Assembly: GCF_022565775.1 (NCBI RefSeq)
Contig: NZ_JAIUMC010000024.1
Location: 1 to 34,323 of the forward strand
Direction: 5' to 3'
Length of the DNA stretch: 34,323 nt
From: Natronospirillum sp.
GTDB lineage: Bacteria; Pseudomonadota; Gammaproteobacteria; Pseudomonadales; Natronospirillaceae
Positions 26,069 to 33,198 of the stretch are shown here, piece by piece. Both the position numbers and the translations under genes were made by a program. How positions within the stretch are numbered: the stretch's first letter is position 1; each line of letters starts with the position of its first letter. Under the pieces are notes generated by a model. The model ran no database searches. It saw nothing but the letters and a program-made list of their open reading frames with translations, and was not told the DNA's origin.

Positions 26069-27400
26069 ATGACGGAAATGCACTGGGATCGTTTGCTGAG
26101 CACCGCGCGCCACGGACACCTGGCTCCGGAGCCCCATGAACTGGGGCGCAGCCATTTTCACAAGGACTATGACCGCATTGTTTTCTCTGGCGCGTTTCGT
26201 CGCCTGAGCGGCAAAACGCAGGTGCATCCGCTGTCCCTGAATGACCATGTCCATACCCGACTGATCCACAGTGTGGAAGTCGGCAGTGTCGGGCGGTCAC
26301 TGGGGCTCAAGGTTGGCGAACGCATTCATCGGGACCTGCCGGCCTGGATTCAGCCGGATGACATCGGTGTGATTGTGCAGGCGGCCTGTCTGGCCCATGA
26401 TATCGGCAATCCACCCTTCGGCCATGCCGGGGAATTTGCCATCCAGGACTGGTTTCGCCAGCCGCAGAATGCCCCTCTGCTCGAGAGTCTCAGTACTGAT
26501 GAGCGTCAGGACCTGGTCTGCTGGGAAGGCAATGCCCAGGGGTTCAGGCTGGTCACCGACATTGAGTATCACCTGTTTCGTGGTGGGTTGCGTCTGACCT
26601 ACCCGACGCTGGCCACCATGCTGAAATATCCCTGGACGGTGCGGCACGCCGGGGAGCAGGGCAAATTCGCCTGCTTTCAACAGGAAGCCGCCAATCTGCA
26701 GGAGATTGCCACGCATCTGGGGCTGATCAGACGCGGCGAGCAGCGCTGGTGCCGTCACCCGCTGTCTTATCTGATGGAGGCAGCAGACGACATCTGCTAC
26801 GCCATCATAGACCTGGAAGACGCGGTGGATCTCCGCATCCTGCAGTTCGAGGAAGTTCGGGATATTCTGCGCCAGCTGAACCCCCAGGCCGAGCTGGCGC
26901 TGGGCGCGAAGGATGAGGTATCACCCCTGCGCAAACTGGCTGCCCTGCGCGGCAAGGCCATGCAGGCGGTCATCGACTCGGTTGTAGAAGCCTTTCTGCG
27001 CCAGAAGACGGTCATCATGCGGGGTGAACTGGAAGGCGAACTGCTCGATTGGTGTCCGCAACATATTGGTGACGGCATCCGTGCCGCCAAGGCGCTGGCC
27101 AAAAGAAAAGTCTTCAAGGACAGCCACAAAACCGAGATAGAAATCGGCGCCTATGCGACCTTGAGCACGCTGTTGCATGCCTTTCTCTCCGCCGGCCACG
27201 AACTGCATTCCCGGCAGGGCCAGGATCTCAGCTACCGGACTTTGCGCGTTCTGGACCTGATGCGTGACGAAGCCCCTCAGGCGCACTGGTCGCTCTATGG
27301 CATCTACCTGCGCACGCTGGATTTTGTTACCCAGCAAACCGATCAATATGCCAATTATCTGGCCAAACAGATAGGCGGTGTACCGCTGATGACCCGATGA
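26069..27400 (+). CDS. dgt: dGTPase-like HD-domain dNTP triphosphohydrolase
   Basis: Hydrolyses dNTPs to the nucleoside and triphosphate; it limits dNTP pools and, in some bacteria, phage growth. The 443-residue protein fits the shorter type of Dgt found in Pseudomonas rather than the 505-residue E. coli form. Metal ligands are visible: His67 (RLIHSVEVG), His110-Asp111 (LAHDIGNPPFGH) and the later Asp in EAADDICYAI. The N-terminal RIVFSGAFRRLSGKTQV block is diagnostic. Its stop overlaps the next start by four bases (ATGA), making it the first gene of an unusual unit with three small secreted proteins. Confidence 0.95.
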   Translation: MTEMHWDRLLSTARHGHLAPEPHELGRSHFHKDYDRIVFSGAFRRLSGKTQVHPLSLNDHVHTRLIHSVEVGSVGRSLGLKVGERIHRDLPAWIQPDDIGVIVQAACLAHDIGNPPFGHAGEFAIQDWFRQPQNAPLLESLSTDERQDLVCWEGNAQGFRLVTDIEYHLFRGGLRLTYPTLATMLKYPWTVRHAGEQGKFACFQQEAANLQEIATHLGLIRRGEQRWCRHPLSYLMEAADDICYAIIDLEDAVDLRILQFEEVRDILRQLNPQAELALGAKDEVSPLRKLAALRGKAMQAVIDSVVEAFLRQKTVIMRGELEGELLDWCPQHIGDGIRAAKALAKRKVFKDSHKTEIEIGAYATLSTLLHAFLSAGHELHSRQGQDLSYRTLRVLDLMRDEAPQAHWSLYGIYLRTLDFVTQQTDQYANYLAKQIGGVPLMTR

Positions 27401-27843
27401 AGAACCGCCTCCTGTTGCTGATTCCGAGCCTGCTGTTGGCGGCCCAGGCGATCGCTGACATCAATGTGCGGGCCAATCCAGCCTATTTTCTCGGTGGCGC
27501 CATCAACGCCGAGCTTGATATCGGCGTGGGCGACCGCTGGGCGCTGGGTCCGTCTGTCACAACCGGGGTCCTGCTGGATGAGTTCATATTCGGTGCGCAC
27601 CTGCATCTGTATCGCCAGCCCAGACGCGATAACGGCTGGTATACCGGACTGGCCGTGCGCCACAGCCCCACCGGTCTGGCGTTTACCGATCGCTTCACCT
27701 CTATTCGGATTCTGGAGCGCTACCAGTGGCACGGCGACAATTTCAATCTTGCAGTCGGTATCGGCCCGGATCTGCGCCAGGACCATCGTGATGACTGGCA
27801 GCTCTGGGTGGGTGCAGACCTGAGTCTGGGGTGGCGCTTCTGA
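27397..27843 (+). CDS. Small secreted protein A, putative outer-membrane barrel
   Basis: I do not recognise this family. The 148-residue protein has a clear signal peptide (Lys-Asn-Arg then a Leu-rich core, cleavage likely after AQAIA at residue 20). The mature part consists of short alternating hydrophobic/polar stretches with turns, and it ends LSLGWRF; a C-terminal aromatic residue after such a strand is typical of outer-membrane beta-barrels. VRANPAYFLGGAINAELD near the mature start is echoed in the next gene (VRTDPSWALANNSVNAELD), so the two are probably paralogues. The start overlaps the dgt stop by four bases. Confidence 0.8.
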   Translation: MKNRLLLLIPSLLLAAQAIADINVRANPAYFLGGAINAELDIGVGDRWALGPSVTTGVLLDEFIFGAHLHLYRQPRRDNGWYTGLAVRHSPTGLAFTDRFTSIRILERYQWHGDNFNLAVGIGPDLRQDHRDDWQLWVGADLSLGWRF

Positions 27844-28328
27844 TGCGACTGGTATTGCTTCTTGCCCTTCTGCTGGCGACCCTGCCGGTCAGTGCCCTGG
27901 ATCTGATCCGGGTTCGCACAGACCCTTCCTGGGCGCTGGCCAACAACAGCGTCAACGCGGAGCTGGATTTTGCCTGGCGCTCCCAGACGACACTGTCTTT
28001 CGGGGTCTACTATACCGACGGCTGGGGCACGCGCAGTAACCCGACGCGCCGCCTGTCGCCCATTGCCCGGATCGACTTCCACAGCGCTGATCCACTGGAG
28101 TCCGGCTGGCATCCGAACCTGACCCTGCAGCCTGATCTCATCGACCATGGTGATGACACCTACGGTGCGGCATTGCGCATCAAGGCGCGACAGTCCTATC
28201 GTTGGGTCTGGGACCCGTTGACACTGAGCGGCGGCCTCGGCATTCAGGCTCGGGCGGGAGATCGCACACCCTACCTTGCCTGTTATCTGTGCCCAACCTA
28301 TGAACTGAGCCTGGGGTGGAACCTGTGA
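27843..28328 (+). CDS. Small secreted protein B, paralogue of A
   Basis: Unrecognised family. The 161-residue protein starts at the ATG whose first base is the last base of the preceding stop. It has a signal peptide (cleavage near residue 18, VSA-LD) followed by VRTDPSWALANNSVNAELDF, aligned with protein A. It ends LSLGWNL, aligned with A's LSLGWRF. A CYLC pair shortly before the last strand could form a disulfide. The sequence alternates polar and hydrophobic residues throughout with no helical membrane segment, which fits a small barrel. Four codons of open frame precede the chosen start. Confidence 0.8.
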   Translation: MRLVLLLALLLATLPVSALDLIRVRTDPSWALANNSVNAELDFAWRSQTTLSFGVYYTDGWGTRSNPTRRLSPIARIDFHSADPLESGWHPNLTLQPDLIDHGDDTYGAALRIKARQSYRWVWDPLTLSGGLGIQARAGDRTPYLACYLCPTYELSLGWNL

Positions 28329-28843
28329 TGCCGACCCGCCCCCTGACCTGCATGCTCCTGTTGAGTACACTGTTGGTGTCACCGGCAGTGGCCGACGACG
28401 AGCGCACCTGGTTTTGGCACTACACGCCCCTGGATGGCACGACGCATGGTATCGGCGTGTCGCGCACTGACAATGGTCAGGCTGCGAACTGGCTGGTCAG
28501 AGCCAATATCGGCTATGAGCTGGAGACGCTGGGTGCCTCGCTTGTTCGCCAGCAAAGCCTGCTCAGCGACCATCCTGACTGGTATCTTGCCACCGGTGTG
28601 CGGGTCGTGCACCACTTTCAGAACACCGATGAGGGGCCCTGCTCGGTGATCAACTGCGAGGAACCTGCCGGAGAGTGGGAAGGTGTTCTGTTCAGCCGCT
28701 GGTCATGGGGCCTGCAACGTCAGGACTTCAGACTTGATCTGGGTTATGGAGCACAGTTCCGGGTCAGAGAACGGGGGGCGAGCTCAGCGCCAGCTTGGTC
28801 GCTGAGCCCGAATGTGGATGTCACTCTGGGCTGGCGGCTTTGA
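28328..28843 (+). CDS. Small secreted protein C, likely distant relative of A and B
   Basis: Unrecognised family. The 171-residue protein has a signal peptide (cleavage likely after SPAVA, residue 22). The mature part opens DDERTWFWHYTPLDGTTHG and ends in VDVTLGWRL, matching the C-terminal ends of A and B. Similarity elsewhere is weak (WLVRANIGYELE against VRANPAYFLG). A Cys pair lies in GPCSVINCEEP. The start overlaps the preceding stop by one base. It is the last gene of the dgt unit and converges on tpx with a 19-base gap. Confidence 0.75.
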   Translation: MPTRPLTCMLLLSTLLVSPAVADDERTWFWHYTPLDGTTHGIGVSRTDNGQAANWLVRANIGYELETLGASLVRQQSLLSDHPDWYLATGVRVVHHFQNTDEGPCSVINCEEPAGEWEGVLFSRWSWGLQRQDFRLDLGYGAQFRVRERGASSAPAWSLSPNVDVTLGWRL

Positions 28844-28869
28844 AAACTCGCCATCACATCCATCAAAGC
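28837..28869. terminator. Inverted repeat spanning both stop codons of protein C and tpx
   Basis: GCTTTGA (28837-28843) and TCAAAGC (28863-28869) are perfect complements, and each contains the stop codon of one of the two convergent genes. The stem is short and AT-rich with a 19-base loop, so it may be coincidence from the stop codons themselves. Confidence 0.25.
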
Positions 28870-29357
28870 ACAGCGATGACGGCTTCGTAGTCGGGCTCGT
28901 CTGTTGTTTCACTGACCTGCTGCGTATGGATCACCCGCCCATCGGTGTCGATGACCACGACGGATCTCGACAACAGGCCAGCCAAGGGACCATTGCGAAA
29001 CATGGCGCCATAGTCTTCGCCGAAACTGCTGCGAAAGGTTGAGCCTGTCACTACATTGCCCAGACCTTCGGCGCCGCAGAAGCGAGCCTGGGCGAAGGGG
29101 AGGTCTGCGGAAACGCAGAGCACTGCAGTATTCTCCAGTTCACCGGCAAGCTCGTCGAAGCGCTTTACAGACAGTGCACAAGGTGAGGTGTCGAGGCTCG
29201 GGAAAATGTTGAGAACAATCCGCTGGCCACTGAAGTCGACCATCTTGATCTCATTCAGATCCGCACCGGTCAATCTGAAATCGGGGGCGGGTGATCCTTT
29301 GGGTGGCAACTCTCCAACGGTCTCGAATTCAGTACCCCGAAGGGTGACGATTGCCAT
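28863..29357 (-). CDS. tpx: Thiol peroxidase Tpx (atypical 2-Cys peroxiredoxin)
   Basis: Reduces lipid and hydrogen peroxides using thioredoxin. The 164-residue protein matches E. coli Tpx in length and in both cysteines: peroxidatic Cys60 in PSLDTSPCALSV and resolving Cys94 in RFCGAEGLG. Tpx usually has DTxVC; here it is DTSPC. The start at 29357 has GGAG ten bases upstream; the TTG at 29366 would sit on top of that site. It is alone on its strand between two convergent/divergent neighbours. Confidence 0.96.
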   Translation of the reverse strand: MAIVTLRGTEFETVGELPPKGSPAPDFRLTGADLNEIKMVDFSGQRIVLNIFPSLDTSPCALSVKRFDELAGELENTAVLCVSADLPFAQARFCGAEGLGNVVTGSTFRSSFGEDYGAMFRNGPLAGLLSRSVVVIDTDGRVIHTQQVSETTDEPDYEAVIAVL

Positions 29358-29408
29358 AGTCCACAAACTCCGTATATTTCACTGATAATTGGTACGCTTG
29401 GGTCACAT

Positions 29409-29437
29409 GTAATGCCCGGCTTGCAAAAGCCGTTTGT
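29409..29437 (+). other. GNRA-loop hairpin with T-rich tail, tRNA-like surroundings
   Basis: CGGCTT-GCAA-AAGCCG forms a six-bp stem with a GCAA tetraloop (29417-29432) and is followed by TTTGTT. The wider segment has an outer complement GGTACG (29391-29396) / CGTACC (29454-29459) and a GGTTCAAAT word resembling a tRNA T-loop. It does not fold as a tRNA. It lies between divergent tpx and the MAPEG gene. It may be a small terminator or leader structure; nothing is certain. Confidence 0.3.
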
Positions 29438-29569
29438 TCCGTGGGTTCAAATACGTACCGCTGAGCCCAACAGACCATTCACTCTGGAGGGCTATTGGGT
29501 TATCGAGCACGGCGCTGGTGTCGGCCTATGATAGACTGACGCCCTTTGCTGACAAGGAGACTGCAAGCC

Positions 29570-29965
29570 ATGCTCTACCCACTTCTGGCCATGGTGGCCT
29601 TTACTTTCCTGCTGCTGATTTCCGGTTTCATCATGCGCTATCGGGCCGTCAGTCGTGGTGAGGTATCCATGGGCTACTTCCGCCTTGTCAGTGGAGACGC
29701 GCCGCGCTATCTGCAACAGGCCACGCGCCACTTTTCCAACCTGTTCGAAATGCCGATGCTGTTTTATGTCGCAGCCCTGATTTACCTGCTACACCCCATT
29801 GAAGCCGGCTGGGTGGCCCCCCTGGCATGGGCCTATGTGCTTTCGCGTATTGCACATGCCGCCATTCACCTGACCTACAATAACGTCATCCACCGGATGC
29901 TGGTCTTTCAGGTCAGCAATCTGGCGCTGATTGCGCTCTGGGTTGGTGTCGCATTGAACTTCTGA
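29570..29965 (+). CDS. MAPEG-family inner-membrane protein
   Basis: A 131-residue, four-helix membrane protein of the MAPEG family (microsomal glutathione transferase relatives). Helix 1 (about 3-22) leads to FIMRYRAVSRGEVS and FSNLFEMPMLFYVAALIYLL, where the FxNxxExP-like block is typical of MAPEG proteins. LSRIAHAAIHLTYNNVIHR then carries the conserved Arg/His/Asn region. Bacterial members are mostly uncharacterised, and glutathione use cannot be assumed. AAGGAGA nine bases upstream fixes the start at 29570, although the frame opens at 29546. It converges on apt with a 14-base gap. Confidence 0.87.
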   Translation: MLYPLLAMVAFTFLLLISGFIMRYRAVSRGEVSMGYFRLVSGDAPRYLQQATRHFSNLFEMPMLFYVAALIYLLHPIEAGWVAPLAWAYVLSRIAHAAIHLTYNNVIHRMLVFQVSNLALIALWVGVALNF

Positions 29966-29979
29966 GCCTGGGGGAGACC

Positions 29980-30537
29980 TTACTCCTGTTCGGAGAAGGT
30001 GCACACGCTGAACACCCCGAAACCGGCGGCACGAATAGCCTCTGCGCCGCCTAGGTCAGGCAGGTCGATGATGGTGGCGCATTCCACCACCTCGCCCCCG
30101 ACGCGCTTGATCAGCTTGGCGGCCGCCAGCATGGTGCCGCCGGTAGCAATCAGGTCATCAACCACCAGTATACGGTCACCCTCCTTGAAGGCGTCGGCGT
30201 GCAATTCGACAGTCGCCTCACCGTATTCCAGCTTGTAGGTTTCGCTCAGGGTCCGAAAGGGCAGCTTGCCCTTCTTGCGCACCGGCACAAAACTGGTATT
30301 GAGCTCGTAGGCCAATGGCGCGCCTATAATGAAGCCGCGCGCGTCGATAGCGGCAATGGCATCAATGTCGAGTTCCTGATACTGATGAACGAAGGCATCC
30401 ACCAGCTTGCGAAAAGCCGCGCGGTCCTGCATCAGCGGCGTGATGTCCCGAAAATTGACCCCAGGCTGGGGCCAGTCACGAACGGTACGGATCACCCCTT
30501 TTATTTGGTCGCTGTAGGGCGTCGAAGGTTGTGTCAT
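29980..30537 (-). CDS. apt: Adenine phosphoribosyltransferase
   Basis: Salvages adenine to AMP with PRPP in the cytoplasm. The 185-residue length is typical. Markers are [12 protein letters not shown] at the N-terminus, [14 protein letters not shown], the flexible-loop region [20 protein letters not shown], and the PRPP motif [14 protein letters not shown]. It lies 66 bases downstream of the purine permease gene on the same strand, which suggests a joint uptake-salvage unit. Confidence 0.97.
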   Translation of the reverse strand: MTQPSTPYSDQIKGVIRTVRDWPQPGVNFRDITPLMQDRAAFRKLVDAFVHQYQELDIDAIAAIDARGFIIGAPLAYELNTSFVPVRKKGKLPFRTLSETYKLEYGEATVELHADAFKEGDRILVVDDLIATGGTMLAAAKLIKRVGGEVVECATIIDLPDLGGAEAIRAAGFGVFSVCTFSEQE

Positions 30538-30545
30538 ATCAGCTC

Positions 30546-30588
30546 TCTGGCAGGCTGCCCGCCTCCCTCCATGCGGGGGCAGCAGGCA
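30546..30588 (-). other. GC-rich hairpin between the purine permease gene and apt
   Basis: GCTGCCC and GGGCAGC pair around a purine-rich loop, with further imperfect pairing outward (CTGCC / GGCAG). On the minus strand it precedes the apt start by a few bases and lacks a T-run. It may tune the apt/permease ratio; a plain intercistronic hairpin is the safer reading. Confidence 0.35.
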
Positions 30589-30603
30589 GACGTCGATTCA
30601 CCG

Positions 30604-31896
30604 TCAATCCAGGAAGATAAACTTCAGGATGAACACCAGCGCCAGAATGTACACCATCGGGCTGACATCTTGCCAGCGCCCGGCGAACGTCTTGATAACT
30701 GCATAGCTGATAAAGGCCAGCGCGATACCGTCGGCAATGGAGTAGGTAAACGGCATGGCCAGGGCGGCAATCAATACCGGCGCGGCTTCGGTGACATCAT
30801 CCCAGTTGGCCTTGGCCAGAGCGCCGGACATCAATACAGCAACGTAAAGCAGCGCACCGGCAGTGGCAAACGCCGGCACCGACCCCGCCAGAGGCGCGAA
30901 AAAGAGGCTGATCAGGAACAGAATAGCCACCACCACGGCGGTCAGACCGGTTTTGCCGCCCGCCGCAATGCCTGCAGCACTCTCGATATAACTGGTGGTG
31001 GTCGACGTACCGAACAGCGAACCGGCAATGGAGGCCGTGGAGTCTGACATCATGGCGCGATTGATGCGCGGCAGGTTGCCATCCTTGTCCAGCAGTTTGC
31101 CGCGCTCGGCCACACCAATCAGGGTACCCGACGTATCAAACAGGTCGACAAAAAGGAAAGCGAAGATGACGCTGATCAGAGCAACATCCAGCGCCCCCAC
31201 GATATCCAGTTTGAAGAAGGTGGGCTCGATGGATGGCGGCGCTGACACGATGCCGCCAAACTCATTGTGGCCGAATACCATGGCCAGCACGCTGATGCCC
31301 AATACACCGATCATGACTGCACCGGTCACCTTCAGATAGGCCAGCGCAGCGATGACGAAGAAGCCCAGAAGCGCATAGATGGCAGCCGGCTCGGTCAAAT
31401 CACCCAATGTAATCAGTGTCGCGTCATAGCCAACGACGATACCCGCATTTTGCAGCGCGATAATGGCCAGGAAAAAGCCGATACCGGCGGCGATACCATA
31501 GCGCACTGACAGGGGTATGGCATTGATGATCCATTCGCGCACCTTGAAAATGCTCAGCAGCAGGAACAGGATACCGGAGAGGAATACCGCACCGAGTGCC
31601 ACTTCCCAGGCGTGCCCCATACCGAGTACAACACCGTAGGTAAAGAAGGCATTCAGGCCCATCCCGGGCGCCTGTGCAATCGGATAGTTGGCCCACAGGC
31701 CCATGATCAGACAGCCAACAGCGGCGGCCAGACAGGTCGCCACGAACACGGAATCTCGATCCATACCGGCATCGGACAGGATGTCCGGGTTCACGAAGAT
31801 GATGTAAGCCATGGTCAGGAAGGTGGTAATCCCTGCGATCACCTCAGTCCGGACGCTGGAGCCCATTTCCTTGATCTTGAACATGCGTTCCAACAT
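30604..31896 (-). CDS. NCS2-family purine permease (AdeP/GhxP-like)
   Basis: Inner-membrane proton symporter of the AzgA-like branch of NCS2, importing adenine, guanine or hypoxanthine. From 31896 (MLERMFKIKEMGSSVRTEVIAG) it has 430 residues, aligned throughout with E. coli AdeP. Blocks include GITTFLTMAYIIFVNPDIL, APGMGLNAFFTY, VDLFDTSGTLIGVAERG, GSLFGTSTTTSYIESAAGI and GGKTGLTAVVV. About 12-14 helices are visible. The frame is open 60 codons upstream, but that part shows no homology. Adenine is favoured as substrate by the neighbouring apt, but this is inference. Confidence 0.92.
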   Translation of the reverse strand: MLERMFKIKEMGSSVRTEVIAGITTFLTMAYIIFVNPDILSDAGMDRDSVFVATCLAAAVGCLIMGLWANYPIAQAPGMGLNAFFTYGVVLGMGHAWEVALGAVFLSGILFLLLSIFKVREWIINAIPLSVRYGIAAGIGFFLAIIALQNAGIVVGYDATLITLGDLTEPAAIYALLGFFVIAALAYLKVTGAVMIGVLGISVLAMVFGHNEFGGIVSAPPSIEPTFFKLDIVGALDVALISVIFAFLFVDLFDTSGTLIGVAERGKLLDKDGNLPRINRAMMSDSTASIAGSLFGTSTTTSYIESAAGIAAGGKTGLTAVVVAILFLISLFFAPLAGSVPAFATAGALLYVAVLMSGALAKANWDDVTEAAPVLIAALAMPFTYSIADGIALAFISYAVIKTFAGRWQDVSPMVYILALVFILKFIFLD

Positions 31897-31939
31897 AGGT
31901 TCTGCTCTCTTGTGGGTCAGTCGGTGGGCAAGCAGTGCG

Positions 31940-32004
31940 TGCACCATTGGATGGCGCAGTTTAGCCCTTGCGTAAATAAATGGAAAGTTCTGGTGCACCA
32001 ATGG
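31940..32004. repeat. Spaced 11-bp direct repeat upstream of the purine permease gene
   Basis: TGCACCATTGG (31940-31950) recurs as TGCACCAATGG (31994-32004) with one difference, 54 bases apart. The CCATTGG / CCAATGG parts are also inverted complements. This lies in the 255-base gap between divergent starts and could be a regulator site or chance. Confidence 0.3.
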
Positions 32005-32086
32005 AGGCCACAGAGCCCCTGTCGGCTTCATGGCATGCCTCTGCAAGAATCGGGCGCATTCCTGGTGACCTGTCACAGTTTGATAC

Positions 32087-32115
32087 TTGCGGAAACCGCA
32101 ACTGACCGCTATACC
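32087..32115 (+). promoter_or_regulatory. Candidate promoter with hairpin before the oxidoreductase gene
   Basis: TTGCGG (32087-32092) and TATACC (32110-32115) are 17 bases apart. The -35 is also half of a perfect palindrome TTGCGG-AAA-CCGCAA (32087-32101). Consensus matches are weak (three and four of six). Confidence 0.25.
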
Positions 32116-32151
32116 TCAGGGCCAGCATGATTGACCAAGCAAGGGGATGGT

Positions 32152-33198
32152 ATGGCAAAAGCGGAACTGGGTGTGGGATTGATCGGGTTTGGGTTATCAG
32201 GTCAGGTGTTTCACCTGCCCTTTATTCGCAGCCATCCGCAACTGGTGTTGCGTGCCGTGCAGAGCAGACGACCGGACGCAGTGCAGCAGAGTGCGCCGGA
32301 AGCCGCCGTAGTGCCGGATACTGGAACCCTGTTGGCACGTGACGACATTGATCTGGTGGTCATCACCGCCCCCAACGAGCTGCATTTTGATCTGGCTCGC
32401 CAGTGTCTGGAGGCCGATCGACATGTGTTGGTCGAGAAGCCGTCGGTCACCCGTTCGGAACAGATGGACCAACTTCTCGCCCTGGCGTCGGTACACCAGC
32501 GCCATCTGAGCGTCTACCAGAACCGTCGCTATGATGGTGATTTTGTCACCCTGAGGTCCCTGGTGAACCAGCGGACATTGGGGACATTGCGCCATCTGGA
32601 CACCCGCTTCGACCGCTTTCGACCCGAACCCCGAAATCGCTGGCGTGAACAGGCCGGGGTGGGGACCGGTATTTTCTGGGATCTGGGGCCCCATCTGCTG
32701 GACCAGGTGCTGACACTGTTGGGCCGCCCTAAAACAGTGCAGGCCGACATCCGTGCCCTGCGCCCCGGCAGTCAGGCTGCCGACTGGTTTGAACTCCGTC
32801 TGGACTATGGCGAACTGCAGGTGAGCGCAGGTTCCACGCCTTACGAAGCAGGCCGAATGCGCCGCTTCAACGCGAGGTTCGACGAGGGCAGTTGGCAGTG
32901 TTGGGGGCTGGATCCTCAGGAGGAGGCCTTACGCGCCGGCGAGCAACCCGATGCAGCCGGCTACCCCCATGCGGGCAGGCAGATTGCCTGGCAGTTTGAT
33001 CAGGCTGGCAAGATGGAAGAACTTCGGATACAGGCGGGTGATTACCGGGGTTTCTATCGGGACCTGGTCAGCGCCATTCTGGACGGTGGGCCGCCGCCGG
33101 TCCCGGCCAACGAGGCACGGGACCTGATTCATCTGATGGCCGTGCTTGAGGAGTCCGCCCGGTCAGGGCGGACTCTTGGCTGGGACTACCAGTCGTAG
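32152..33198 (+). CDS. Gfo/Idh/MocA-family NAD(P)-dependent oxidoreductase
   Basis: A 348-residue dehydrogenase with an N-terminal Rossmann fold: GLIGFGLSGQVFHLPFI, then VVITAPNELHFDLARQCLEA and the HVLVEKPSV motif with the family Lys. A C-terminal alpha/beta domain holds YQNRRYDGDFVTL, and GTGIFWDLGPHLLDQVL contains the likely catalytic Asp/His. It resembles E. coli YdgJ. Substrates in this family are sugars or polyols and cannot be told from sequence. An AAGGGGA lies just before the start at 32152. The 3' end overlaps the convergent PPC-repeat gene by 13 bases. Confidence 0.92.
   Translation: MAKAELGVGLIGFGLSGQVFHLPFIRSHPQLVLRAVQSRRPDAVQQSAPEAAVVPDTGTLLARDDIDLVVITAPNELHFDLARQCLEADRHVLVEKPSVTRSEQMDQLLALASVHQRHLSVYQNRRYDGDFVTLRSLVNQRTLGTLRHLDTRFDRFRPEPRNRWREQAGVGTGIFWDLGPHLLDQVLTLLGRPKTVQADIRALRPGSQAADWFELRLDYGELQVSAGSTPYEAGRMRRFNARFDEGSWQCWGLDPQEEALRAGEQPDAAGYPHAGRQIAWQFDQAGKMEELRIQAGDYRGFYRDLVSAILDGGPPPVPANEARDLIHLMAVLEESARSGRTLGWDYQS

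Noticed and set aside
29391-29475. Possible tRNA gene (GGTTCAAAT word, Cys-like anticodon arm)
   Set aside because: The T-stem does not pair, the anticodon loop has six bases, there is no D-arm and no CCA, and the outer stem is out of register with the T-loop.
30199-31047. 282-residue open frame on the plus strand
   Set aside because: Antisense to apt and the purine permease, with low-complexity shadow composition.
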